Source of the DNA: Toxorhynchites rutilus septentrionalis
Lineage: Eukaryota; Arthropoda; Insecta; Diptera; Culicidae
Assembly (NCBI RefSeq): GCF_029784135.1
Contig: NC_073744.1
Span: 30,238,981 to 30,302,980 of the forward strand
Length of the DNA stretch: 64,000 nucleotides
Direction: 5' to 3'
How positions within the stretch are numbered: position 1 is the first letter of the stretch; each line of letters begins with the position of its first letter. Both the position numbers and the translations under genes were made by a program. The notes beneath the pieces are model-generated. The model was not told the DNA's origin. It saw nothing but the letters and a program-made list of their open reading frames with translations, and did not search any database. This document shows, in pieces, positions 10,017 through 20,605 of the stretch.

Positions 10017-11378
10017 ATGGTGTCCACGTGTGGGGATGACCCTGGGGGGTCATTCGGGAGGAGGGTTCCGAGATATATGGATCCAAGAAATGAGTTTGGA
10101 GCTGTTACCACTCTTCTCCTAACTGGAAGAAATGGTAATAATTTACCTCAAAACCCGTTTTTGATCGGGAAAAGTCTTGAAGATTTTGCTGGGCCGATCG
10201 AGCATGCGAAAAGTGAAGCGAAGTGCACCCGGTACGTGTTAAAAACTCGAAAAGCCTCCCAGGTGGAGAAACTATTGGAAATGACTCAGCTGTATGATGG
10301 GACAGAGATATCAATTGAATTACATCCAACGCTCAACATTAGTCGATGCGTGATATCCACTTTTGATTTGTTGGAACTGAGCGAGGGGGAGATCGAAGAC
10401 CATTTATCGCAACAAGGTGTTATGAAAGCAAGACGAATTCTGAAGAGCAATAAGGAGAAAACCCCAGCTATAGTGTTAACTTTCAACAAAAGCATATATC
10501 CGGAAACAGTCAAAGTCGGCGTTCTACGTGTAAGAACACGACCATACTATCCAAATCCGATGCTGTGTTTCAAGTGTTACGAGTACGGTCACCCAAGAAT
10601 TAACTGCCCAAACCCCAAACGATGTTATAATTGTTCCAACGAACACGAAGAAAGAGACGCGTGCGAGGAAGAACCATTTTGCCGTAATTGTAAAGGGAAT
10701 CATAGGCCTAGCAGTCGACAATGCGAAATCTACAAAACAGAAGTCGCTGTAATCCGCACAAAAATAGATTTTAATCTGTCATATGTAGACGCAAGGAAAC
10801 GGGTCGCAATTGGAAGCGGTAGTTACGCACAGGTAGCTGCACAACCTCGTATTTATCATGTCAGGTTGACGGCATTATCAAATCAGGTTGCGGAGAAAGA
10901 TAATGAAATAACAAAACTCACAAAGGAAATCCAACAAAAACAAGCAATTGAAGAGAAACTGAACATAATCATTGAGCAAAACAAACAGAAAGACGACAGA
11001 ATTAACGAACTTTTAAAACTGATCCAAGATCAAGATGCAAAACTTACAAAGCTTGAGGCGCAAAACCAGAAAATGAAGAAATATATTGAAGCCACACAGA
11101 TTAGAACACGATCGAATTCAATGACCAGCGAAACAGAACCGGAAACAAGTAGGAAAAAAACAAAACGAGGAACAGGCCAATATCACCAAACGCATTCTAA
11201 TCAACCGTCAGATATGTCACCACCGCAAAAAAAAATTTACAACGCAAGAAGTCCGATCAAAACTAGAAGAACCACAAAGCAACCTTCATACGAAGAGGTA
11301 GACCTAACAGACTCCGAACATGACTCAGATGTTTCCAAGCCGCCTAAAATGACCCATAATGAACCTGCAAAGCAATAA
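10017..11378 (+). CDS. LINE ORF1 nucleic-acid-binding protein with three zinc knuckles
   Basis: The frame is intact, 453 codons from the ATG at 10017. The frame is also open upstream to 9972, but without an earlier ATG. Residues about 183-225 hold three cysteine-histidine knuckles: CFKCYEYGHPRINC (CX2CX4HX4C), CYNCSNEHEERDAC and CRNCKGNHRPSSRQC. A long charged, probably coiled-coil segment follows (about residues 285-365: QVAEKDNEITKLTKEIQQKQ and onward), then a basic Ser/Thr-rich tail. In I-type elements ORF1 binds element RNA and forms the ribonucleoprotein needed for retrotransposition. The stop overlaps the ORF2 start by 20 nt, which implies coupled translation. The protein could still be made, but its partner ORF2 is dead. 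Confidence 0.88.
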   Translation: MVSTCGDDPGGSFGRRVPRYMDPRNEFGAVTTLLLTGRNGNNLPQNPFLIGKSLEDFAGPIEHAKSEAKCTRYVLKTRKASQVEKLLEMTQLYDGTEISIELHPTLNISRCVISTFDLLELSEGEIEDHLSQQGVMKARRILKSNKEKTPAIVLTFNKSIYPETVKVGVLRVRTRPYYPNPMLCFKCYEYGHPRINCPNPKRCYNCSNEHEERDACEEEPFCRNCKGNHRPSSRQCEIYKTEVAVIRTKIDFNLSYVDARKRVAIGSGSYAQVAAQPRIYHVRLTALSNQVAEKDNEITKLTKEIQQKQAIEEKLNIIIEQNKQKDDRINELLKLIQDQDAKLTKLEAQNQKMKKYIEATQIRTRSNSMTSETEPETSRKKTKRGTGQYHQTHSNQPSDMSPPQKKIYNARSPIKTRRTTKQPSYEEVDLTDSEHDSDVSKPPKMTHNEPAKQ

Positions 11379-14300
11379 CAACCGCACACCACAGTCCAAT
11401 TCTCACCCTACCTACTACAACAAAATGCCGAACAACAACACAAATCGTCGGTTTGAGGGGCGGGAAAGTGTAGTACCCCCCTCACTTCTAGAAGAAGCGC
11501 AGCAGGATGGTGAAGCTATCCGGGACGTCATATCCCAACCCGTTGATGGTGAAACCTTCTGTGCGGCCGACCGTCGATCGAACCGCGAATCACTCAACTC
11601 ACCGACAGCAACACCCGACCTCACATCAGCGTGTTTCAACACAAATACTCACACCAGTGAACAACAGCGAAGAACAACAATACTCAACAGCAGAATTAGA
11701 CACAGCCTTTCCCCAGTGTCGACCGCAGTCGACCTTATTCAAAGAAACAGCACAATCAATACAACAGCGGTTGACACTGTGGGACAAGTTGTCTCACAGG
11801 TTAGTGATAACTTTATCTCATCCTCTACAAACTCTGCCGCTTTCCATCCACACCCAGCATCATCTCAACCAAGTTCATCTGGCGAAGGATCGTCGAACAC
11901 CCGCAGACCAAATAGAACGAATAATGAGCCAAGATCAGCGAACAACGTCACCAGTGACGATTTCAACCGCATTATCCAGTGGAATATAAATGGCTTCCAT
12001 AGAAATGTCACTGCTCTAGAAATACTGCTTGGAGATAATCCCCCTATTGCACTGGTGTTACAAGAAATACATAAAACTACCGTCGACCATCTTAACAAAT
12101 CGCTATCGGGGAGATACCGCTGGATATACAAGTGTAACGAAAATGTGTACCACTCGGTAGCCATCGGTATCCTACTACCAATACCATATACTCCCATAGA
12201 CATCCGTGGTGACCTACCTATCGTTGCAGTCAGAATCGAATCGCCATTTCCAATGTCGATCGTCAGCATCTATTTACCCTGTGGGAGAATACCCAACCTT
12301 CGGAATCAACTTTTGCAAATTATTGATTCTATCGAAAAACCTGTGGTGCTCCTTGGCGACGTCAACGGCTATCATTTCACGTGGGGCAGTCCAAGCAACA
12401 ATACAAGAGGCTCAATACTAGCTGATGTGGCCGAAACATGTGATCTAATCACCATGAACGACGGTTCCTATACATTTACACGTGGCCTACATAACACTGC
12501 AATCGACGTGTCCATGGTAAGTTCCAATCTGGCCAGTAGAGTCCGTTGGAAAACAGCTAGTGAACCAATGGGAAGCGACCACTATCCAATCCTGATCAAT
12601 CTTGGCGAATCTCGTCCAGAAACCTCGAGAAGACCACGATGGAAATACGCCGAGGCGGACTGGAACCTTTTCCAAAGTCTTATAAACGAAAAATTCAATG
12701 GCAATGAGCCTAACGATGTCACAGAACTCCTGGGCATTAGACACAACGTAGCTACAGAAACCATTCCAACGTCAAGCTCGAGTCCCGGTCGTAAAGCATT
12801 ACACTGGTGGTCTCCAGAAACTAAGGGTGCGATAAAAGCGAGACGAAAGGCTCTTCGTGCAGCCAAGCGTCTTCCATCACAGCATCCAGATAAGGAAGCG
12901 GCCCTTCAGCATTACCGTACCAAAAGAAATGAGTGTAGACAAATAATCCGAAGAGCGAAGCAAGATTCATGGGAATCCTTTCTCGATAGCATCAATTCGG
13001 GCCACAGCCCTGCTGAAATATGGGGCAGAGTAAACGCACTAAATGGTAAGCGAAGATCTTTGGGCATCGCCGTTCGAAATGCAGGCGGGATAACGAGGGA
13101 CCCCAGTATAGTCGCTGACAACCTTGCGGGATATTTCGAAGATCTTTCTGCAGCCCGACAGTATCAAGAAACCTTTACACGAAGAAATGTCTCGGTAGAT
13201 CAACTGGAAAACCTTCTAATTCCAAACGACTCCGAACCAACATTCATCAATCAACCATTCTCCAGAGCAGAACTAAATCGAGCACTGGCCGATAGTAAAG
13301 GAAACTCTGCTGGTCCAGACGATGTCGGATACCCTACGCTAAAACACCTCCCCCCAATAGCCAAAACTACCTTTCTTAGGACACTGAATAAGATCTGGCT
13401 CGAAAATACATTTCCAGCTGAATGGAGACATAGCCTTGTAGTACCTATTCCAAAGAATGGTTCATCTCCAGAAATTATCGGCCCATATCACTCACGTGCT
13501 GTGCATGTAAAATAATGGAAAGAATGGTGAATCGCCGTCTTGTGAGCTTCCTCGAAGAAAATAATTTCCTTGATCATCGTCAGCATGCTTTTCGGCCGGG
13601 GCACGGAACGAGTACGTACTTTGCGGCCCTTAGTCAAATACTCAACGAAGCTGTGAACAACAACCAACACGTAGAGATCGCCTCTCTCGATCTGGCTAAG
13701 GCCTACAGTAAAACGTGGACACCGGGTATATTAAAGCAACTGATTCTGTGGGGACTTTCAGGGAACATTCTGCACTTTCTGCGGAACTTTCTAATGAAAC
13801 GAACTTTCCAAGTGACAATCGGGAATCACCGCTCGAGAATAGCCAACGAAGAGACTGGGGTACCTCAAGGTTCAGTCTTGGCAGTTACCCTTTTTCTAGT
13901 TGCGATGAACGGTATCTTTAATCAGCTACCAAATGGTATATACATACGTTTGTATGCAGATGCCATCGTGTTGGCTGTTCCAGGCAGAAATCCGCTCCAG
14001 CTAAGAAGAAAACTGCAGGCAGCGGTAAACGCTATAGCTCGTTGGACCGACTCTGTCGGATTCGACCTTTCTGCAGCCAAAAGTGTACGTACCCATATAT
14101 GCAAATTCAGGCACCGGCCCCCATATCGACCAGTCATCATCAACAATCAACAAATTCCGTATAAGAAGACGATCAGAATTCTCGGAATAAAACTTGATAG
14201 TCGGTTCAGTTTCATGGAGCACCTGAGAGATGTGAAAGAAAACTGCAAATCCCGCCTGAATCTCCTGCGTACTCTTGCGAAACCTCACCATAGCAACAAT

Positions 14301-15566
14301 AGAGACATTCGATTGCGAGTCTTCAAAGCCATTGTGGAATCAAAACTTCTTTACGGCATAGAAATCCTATCCTCAGTAACTGAGTTAGTTATAAAGCAAC
14401 TAGATTCAACATACAACAAGGCAATCCGTACCGTATCATGCTTACTGCCTTCGACTCCAGCTGATACAGCCTGTGCGGAGTTGGGGATCCCTCCTTTCTC
14501 ACATGTTGTTGCTTTCACAGTTTGTAAACGAGCGGTTGGTTACACGGAAATAACATACGGAAATGGGGAATCAAGCCTTATTACTGAGGCCAACAGTTTA
14601 TTGAACCAGTATTGCAATCTCAACCTGCCACCAATATGCGAACTCCCTCGCGCTGGTCCAAGGAACTGGAGTCTCGCCGAAATCCAAGTCGACGACCATA
14701 TTAGAAGCAAGTTTAAAGCTGGTGATAAATCAATCGCTCTACGAAAATCGGTTTCAGAATGGCTGAATAAGAAATACAGCGGACATTGTATTCGCTATAC
14801 GGATGGCTCGAAAAACTCCGCTGGGGTAGGCATCGGTATATCGGGTCCAAACCTCTGCGCTTCTTATTGTCTGCCCGAGTCATGCTCAATATTCACCGCC
14901 GAAGCCATAGCAATCTTCATAGCAGCCACCACAGCGTCAGAAAAACCACTTCTGATCTTAACTGATTCTGCCAGCGTTATCACTGCCCTTCCCTCTCCAC
15001 GTTCACGCCACCCGTGGATCCAAGCCATACAGGATAGCGCCTCACCCAACACTGTTTTCGCATGGATACCAGGCCACTGCGGTATCCTCGGAAACGAAAA
15101 AGCGGATCATTTAGCAACTTCCGGGACAAGAGGAAATCAGTACACAGACAAAGTCCCTGGTCATGATGTCAAATCGTGGCTGAATTCGGTTTTCCGCAAC
15201 TCTTGGTCAACTATTTGGTATAACCGAACGGCATTGTTTTTGCGCAAAATTAAAAGTTGCATTAACAGATGGGAAGATCTTCCAAACTTTAAAGAGCAAA
15301 AAATAATAACCCGTCTTCGCACTGGCCACACCAAGATTTCACACAACATGAGTGGCGGAACCTTCCATGTAGACTGCGATTTGTGTCAAGTGCGAGCATT
15401 TTCTCCGTCCGTCGAGCATTTTCTATGCGTTTGTCCCAAGTATGAGAACCTCCGAGACAAATACCGAATATCAAGCAGCATCCGCGATGTACTCCAAGAT
15501 GACAAATCTTCATCAGCAACATTAATCTGCTTCCTCAAGGACGCAGGTCTCTTCCACCACATCTGA
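11359..15566 (+). pseudogene. LINE ORF2: APE endonuclease, reverse transcriptase, RNase H (frameshifted)
   Basis: The first frame (11359-13515) has a long N-terminal extension, then the endonuclease from about residue 204. Endonuclease motifs are RIIQWNING, QEIHKT, GDVNGYHFTWGS and GSDHYPI. The frame breaks near 13485-13515: the expected run from GPY into SLTCC lacks about 10 bp. The second frame continues with reverse transcriptase (HAFRPGHGTS, LDLAKAYS, TGVPQGSVLA). The catalytic box reads YADA where YADD is expected. RNase H follows with all four acidic positions (YTDGS, FTAEA, LTDSA, GNEKADHLA), then a CX2C-H-C tail (CDLCQ...HFLCVC). A frameshift plus loss of a polymerase aspartate make the copy inactive. 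Confidence 0.9.
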
Positions 15567-15694
15567 AATAGCTGGGAAAAGAAGCTAGAAGCATGAACAG
15601 ACAACGTTACAAACAATCAATAGAACCAAAACTGTAAGAATAAAGAGATGAACCAGCCCACGGCTGAAAATCTCTATAATAAAGCAAATTAATT

Positions 15695-15790
15695 ATGTTA
15701 TAAACAACGACTTTAATTAAACTACAGCGTAGTTCTACATCAACAATGCGGTCGTGTCTTGAACACAACCTCCTATAATTTTTTTTTCAC
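15695..15790. repeat. Right part of the dispersed repeat split by the LINE, ending in hairpin core
   Basis: It starts with the LINE target duplicate and matches 39440-39515: TTAATTAAACTACAGCGTAG, TTCTACATCAACAATGCGG, then TCGTGTCTTGAACACAACC. The last part is a reverse-oriented copy of the hairpin and GACGTAGGACTAC-like core seen at 32277. Confidence 0.75.
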
Positions 15791-16845
15791 ATTTTCACGT
15801 TGGAGAGCCTTAACCTTTCTCTTCGTTGGCCGAGGCATTTAGATTAAATGTAATACTTTTCGCGTTTACTATTTCTGACAGCAGAGGCAGCCGTGGCAGT
15901 GTTCCGAGCTCTGCAGTACAATTTTCTTAACCAATGTTAAAGTTGTTGAAACTTACATTATAGACCCATTAAACGTAAATATAATAATAGTATTGATATC
16001 AACACAAATTTATTTTATTGGTTTTCATTGATTCAGCGTTTCATCACTATGGCTCAGGAATAACATTTCATTGAGTGGTTTTTATATCTGTTACGATGAT
16101 GTTGTCTGGCATCAGTGTCGAAAAAATAACGATGCTTTCACCAATACAAACAAAACGATTGCGGAAAATTTAAAAATGAAAAATTAACTTTCACAGAAAA
16201 AAGATGAAAATTTTATATAATGTGAGTAATCGATTAGAGTGGTTGATATTACTTGATGGGAAGTGTGCGGAAAAGATCATTTTCTACACACTGTATCGCA
16301 AAATTATTGATTTTCGAGCGAAGGGTAAGAGGGGGAGATTAAAGAAGTGAGCGCCATTTGTGGTTTCCTTCCACCTTCACCTTAAGCTCATTTAATGTAA
16401 GATTGCATTCAATGAATGAAGATTTCAAAAGATGCGCTAAATATTACACTTGGGTGTACTACAATTTGAAAACTTTCGCTATGTTAATTACACGAATCAA
16501 TACGAATTCAATAATATTAAGTTAGCCGAACGCGGGACATTTACAAAAAAAAAATACCATTTTCAATCTCCGTTCCTATTTCTCTATTGCTGGCCAAAAT
16601 ATATTTACCTGCACATGTTTTGCAAAATCCGTATGTTTATGCCCAATCAATTTTTCGCCGCCGTCAAGTGAATTAATCATTTAAATAATAATAACTGTGA
16701 CACTTTTGATTTTAATCAGCGTCCTCATTTACAAAACATACATATTGTTTGCTCAAATAATAAGATGTGTCTTTCAAGTGTCGGTCACTGTACAATCCGG
16801 AACGCGTCATCCTCACTTCAAATGCACAAGAAGTATATTTGACAA
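15791..16845. other. AT-rich stretch, no recognised feature
   Basis: There are only short open frames without motifs. I see no delimited repeat. Confidence 0.4.
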
Positions 16846-16920
16846 ACCATCGGTTTTGAAGGGCTCATCAATATAAATAATGGTGCCATTTATATTGATG
16901 AGCCCTTCAAAACCGATGGT
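16846..16920. repeat. Perfect 33-bp inverted repeat with 9-nt loop
   Basis: The left arm (16846-16878) starts ACCATCGGTTTTGAAGGGCT and ends ATATAAAT. The right arm (16888-16920) is its exact reverse complement. The loop is AATGGTGCC. Neither flank extends the pairing. The perfect arms suggest either recent origin, for example by template switching, or a structured RNA. Confidence 0.95.
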
Positions 16921-18115
16921 GATCTTGCCATGCGTGAATCACTGGATTGAGATTTTTCCCGCGGTTTTTGTCACATACTTGCAAAACGAACAGCTTGTAT
17001 GTGTCTACCTCGATGTCATACTCCATCACATTGATGAACTTCGGGTACGCCGCGCGCCGTTATCACCGGATCTGGCATAATTGAATCATGCTTTATCGCG
17101 CGCTGATATGGAAATTGATAAACAAAATTATTCGATAACACCTCGGACTACGATTGTTAATTTACTCGCTCCGTGAAAACATTTCTCGAATCGATAAGTT
17201 CTCGGATTGTGATTCATTACTAATATTCTCGATGCTTAACCTGCCCTACCCGGATCCAAACTCTCGAACATTTGCGCATTCATCGAAAACTAAAACCGAG
17301 ATGAGTGCGGAATTGTCGGGCTAATTAACGAGAGAAATTTTTCTTGCTTGTTATGTCATTTTTTGCTGAACCAGATTGAACTGTTTGTTTTCATGCCCTC
17401 TTTTCGTCCCGCTCCACTTCCAGCGTAAAACTTAAAACGATGAACTCAGCTGCTGGAAACTCCCTCCTATCATCGGATCGATTCGCACACTTTTCGCTGT
17501 CCTTACCACCGCATCGAGCTCTGCGGAAAGATGCAAACACCGATCCCCTGGTAAGGATGTTCATCTTCTCTTTCTGTCTCTCTCGTCTTCTGACCTTTCG
17601 CTCCCGGAGGGAAACAAACTAGCAATTTGATGTTCTTCCACCCACTTAATGATACTTCATCGAACGAATCCCCTCCTGGATCCCAAATTAACTCTCCTCG
17701 TCCTGTGCTCCCGTGCTCGGGGACCAGACCTCAAGACACTTACTTCCGCCGTTATTCACTCACTTACTCAGCGCAAAATAGGAAAGAATAAACACACCAA
17801 TCCAGCCACAGTTTATCCGCCCGTGTTATAAAATGATCGCCATAAATCACGGAACGCGCGTCCAATGTTTAACAGCTCGTAGGCTACTAATTAACAATTG
17901 GTGGCCGTGGTTTGGTCGAACTCGGCGATGCGTCACCACTGGAACGGGGGACAGACATGGGTATCTTTCGAAATAAAAATCTGATTCGGTTTTCAAAATG
18001 GCATCAATGGAGCGGTCCTCCCAATCTCGGATGCTGAGATTCTTGTGGTCGGTAAACAGAGGATTTGTCGTCAGCAGTGTCGCATTGTCCGCTTAGAGGA
18101 GTGAGTAATCTCTGT
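16921..18115. other. Apparently single-copy, higher-GC stretch without an assigned gene
   Basis: This region does not match other repeats in the window and is less AT-rich than its neighbours. Just left of and into it, the minus strand reads GKITIGFEGLINING-like codons (about 16920-16875) but with a stop soon upstream, so no gene is called. It contains the weak exon candidate at 17440-17550. Confidence 0.35.
17440..17550 (+). CDS. Possible first coding exon (weak candidate)
   Basis: An ATG opens 37 codons that end exactly at CTG followed by the strong donor GTAAGG at 17551. Codon composition is balanced and the region looks single-copy. It could be a 5' exon of the downstream FRMD8-like gene. 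However, it ends in phase 0 while the first recognised FRMD8 exon (40505) needs one nucleotide from the preceding exon, so at least one intermediate exon would be required. No homology was recognised. It could equally be chance. Confidence 0.15.
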
Positions 18116-18119
18116 GCTT

Positions 18120-18460
18120 TTGGACTACGTCTAACCGGAAGATATGGGGGGTAAAATGAAAATCTAGGCACTGAACAAGTAGGAAAAAGAGGTAAGATTC
18201 TGAACGCTTATGTCTCGAGCATTTCTTAATAGATCGCAAAGGTGTTTGCATCAATTGATAGGAAATATTTCTACACGTCTATCACAATGAATAACATTTT
18301 ATTTTTCTTGAGATAGACAATTGAATAATTGTGAGATGTCAAGCATTGTCCAAACGCATTGTGTGCCTCGTTTTGATTGGTCCGATTTGTGTGTAATCGT
18401 GGAATATAATTTGGGTACACATGAAGAATCATATTGTAAACCACTCCCACTTGTGATTCT
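18120..18460 (+). mobile_element. Family C MITE-like copy (left portion)
   Basis: It starts GGACTACGTCTAACCGGA and runs collinearly with 4510-4780 and 49486-49700: GGGGGGTAAAATGAAAA, GCATCAATTGATAG, AACATTTTATTTTTC, GACAATTGAATAA, TTGATTGG. No clear right end or target duplication was seen. Confidence 0.6.
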
Positions 18461-18519
18461 ACAGCAAATAAATTTGGCTATTTCTTTCCAAAAACATAAT
18501 TTTTTTTCTCATCATTCTT

Positions 18520-18735
18520 TGTGTGGACACCGACTGGACAACATCGTTGCTGGACGGGCTGGACGGCGAGGGATCGAGTGCCTTTCTCAAGGCAAGAGGG
18601 CGGAGGTGGTAGCGCTGGAGTAAAATAGAGTAGTGTTTTCAAAGGGCCTTTCTCAAGGCAAGAGGGCGGAGGTGGTAGCGCTGGAGTAAAATAGAGTAGT
18701 GTTTTCAAAGGGCCTTTCTCAAGGCTAGAGACGAA
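18520..18735 (+). repeat. 66-bp tandem duplication inside a dispersed repeat
   Basis: CCTTTCTCAA begins units at 18581, 18647 and (partial) 18713, an exact 66-bp period; the two full units are nearly identical. The preceding 60 bp (GACACCGACTGGACAACATC onward) match 8845-8910, where only one, diverged unit follows. Confidence 0.9.
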
Positions 18736-19370
18736 TGAACTGCAAAAGTTTAAAGTCTCTCTAATTCATTACCATTACCATTCTTTTTCTAAACGCGGAG
18801 CAGAACGGTTGTGCTAAGGTCATCGTTTTATCATGGAGCGGCAGCAACGACATGAGAGACTGGAGCAGTGCCATGAGCGGCAGGAGCGTAGCGATGGCAA
18901 CGGCGAAAGCGGGCAACGAGTCCGCAGACTGCAGATATTTCATCGGCCGGTAGTTTTGTACGGTTTGAGCTAGTGCAAACACAGATCCAACGGAATCGGT
19001 GCATTGTGCGTGCGCGTATGGATATCTCTGTGTACTGATCAAGAAGCCGATCAAACTATTGGACGATAAAAAGTCTGCAGTTTGTGGGAACTTCAAGGCC
19101 ATTGTTCCACTAATATCAGCAGCAACAACCCCAGTGTTTTCATCAAATGGACAGCCGTTATCCGTCGCTTTCGTTGAATCGATCCAGCACATCAGAGCCT
19201 GTGGCTGCATTCAGTCTGTCGAGAAAAGTGCTTCTGCAAAATGAGGACCTCCGGCATCGTGAGAACGATATGAAATCTATTGGCGCTTTACGGGGCTACC
19301 CAATCTATTTACAAAAGAGTTGAAAATTTTTACAATATACGATGGCTTCTAAAGTGATATCCGAATAAAA
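18736..19370. other. No recognised feature
   Basis: A 149-codon open frame on the minus strand (18761-19210) has no recognisable domain, so I do not call it a gene. Confidence 0.35.
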
Positions 19371-19375
19371 AAAAA

Positions 19376-19960
19376 TCGAGGGGTTGTATCCGAGACACAA
19401 CCGCTTAGAACCTACGCAATCTTTTTTTTTTAATTTGTTGGTTTATCATTGCGGATATTATTTGCGTATACGTCGACATTTCTTAAATAACTCTTTAGTA
19501 AAAAGTTTCGGGGACTCTGAAAAGGTTTAATGGCTTACGTTGTTTTGTAGAATCATTTCGAGAAGCAACGATTCTTTCTTGTCTTTGCGAGAACAATATA
19601 CTAATTGGTCATAGGTCGCAATTTGTTTCTTTACATCAATGCACGCTTGCACTGAATATTTAACGAGAGGCATCTTCCGTGCATCACCATTCAAAAAGCA
19701 TCAAACATGCGTCTAACAGATGTACACACTTGCAGCGATAAAAATGAATCATCGCGAGAATGACCGTTTATGAAAAAATCGTTTCTCGACTCTCGGTCAA
19801 AACCGTCAACAAAGCTAGGAGCTTGTTGCATCAGAACAGAGCCGATGCGTACGAGAGCAAATTCGAATTGCAACTGAAAGTATCGATGCCAGATGCACTT
19901 CATGTGAAATATCGGCTAGCGTTCACAGCTCGAGGGGAAACATACAACACAAAATGAGCA
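19376..19960 (+). repeat. Family E repeat with hairpin terminus
   Basis: It begins with a GGTTGTATC / GACACAACC hairpin followed by GCTTAGAACCTACGC. It then matches 55167-55600 closely (TATTTGCGTATACGTCGA, AATCATTTCGAGAAGCAACG, GAGGCATCTTCCGTGCATC, CTCTCGGTCAAAACCGTCAA). The same sequence occurs inverted at 56575-56815 and 57470-57705. Open frames in it are not convincing genes. Confidence 0.75.
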
Positions 19961-20109
19961 GAATAAGTGATCTTTGTTGTTTCAGGCACAGAAAGATTCT
20001 GAAAATTTTCCTCAGAGGAGATGCAATACTTATACGCTAGCGACAGTTTACTTACTATGCAAGGGTGGAGTTTACTTCACAAATATTCTCTTTTCGCTAC
20101 CCCCCTTCG

Positions 20110-20290
20110 TTGTTTATGCATAAGTTGCTCGTTATTGTAGCTCTGTTCGGGAAAGCACATAAATGGACGGAACAAATGTATGGAGAAATGGGAACGCTTC
20201 CAATTTTCATCAATTTAAACCATATACAGACTATGAGATTGTAATGTAATATCGAACAAATCTTAGAAAATTTCCGATTCTATTGGCATG
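20110..20290 (+). repeat. Dispersed repeat copy (reverse complement at 8560-8720)
   Basis: Shared blocks are TAAGTTGCTCGTTATTG, CTCTGTTCGG, AAGCACATAAATGGACGGAA and GATTGTAATGTA. It is non-coding. Confidence 0.65.
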
Positions 20291-20394
20291 CAAATCGTTA
20301 AAATCCGTTCGCAGCAAAAATAGTTATTAACGTTAACTTTATTTCATAAAAAACGTGATCTGTTTTCTGATTTGACACCCTTAACGTAAGACGT

Positions 20395-20605
20395 AATCCT
20401 ACGTCAAAATTGAAAGGGGTTGTATCTAGGATACGACCGCATATTTTTGACGCAGAACTACGCAAATATATTATGCAATCCACTTGATTACCACTTCGAA
20501 TATTATTTTAGGATGCATCGAATGCAATTTTTGTAACAGATTATGTTCTTCGTTACAACTAAATATGATTTGGCACCCTTCCCGAAAGATGTAGTTCTAC
20601 GTCAA
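20395..20605 (+). mobile_element. Short (about 200 bp) element with hairpin left end and GTAGTTCTACGTC right end
   Basis: The left end carries a strong hairpin, arms GGTTGTATC (20418-20426) and GATACGACC (20430-20438), then GACGCAGAACTACGC. The right end is GATGTAGTTCTACGTC near 20590-20605. Immediately left of it (20375-20397) is another right end, CGTAATCCTACGTC, so two elements of this class abut. The target duplication is not exact. Confidence 0.5.

Larger units (their letters stand above)
9555..15694 (+). mobile_element. Nearly full-length two-ORF LINE (I-like, with RNase H) and 12-bp target duplication
   Basis: The element is about 6.1 kb, with a 5' UTR of about 460 bp, ORF1 (10017-11378), an overlapping ORF2 (11359-15566, broken) and a 3' UTR of about 130 bp without a long poly-A tail (it ends near CTCTATAATAAAGCAAATTAATT). 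ATGTTATAAACA flanks it on both sides (9543-9554 and 15695-15706). The related locus at 39370-39470 runs across this point without the element, which confirms both ends. APE-type endonuclease, reverse transcriptase and RNase H in one ORF, plus a three-knuckle ORF1, place it in the I/Loa/Outcast group. Clade assignment is by motif only. Confidence 0.92.

Noticed and set aside
12206..12421. Additional short frames inside the LINE ORF2 region
   Set aside because: Shadows of the endonuclease-coding frame.
16880..17080. 66-codon frame beginning in the perfect hairpin
   Set aside because: It starts inside the inverted repeat and shows no recognisable protein family.
18761..19210. 149-codon minus-strand frame
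   Set aside because: No recognisable domain, composition typical of a chance frame, and it is next to dispersed repeats.
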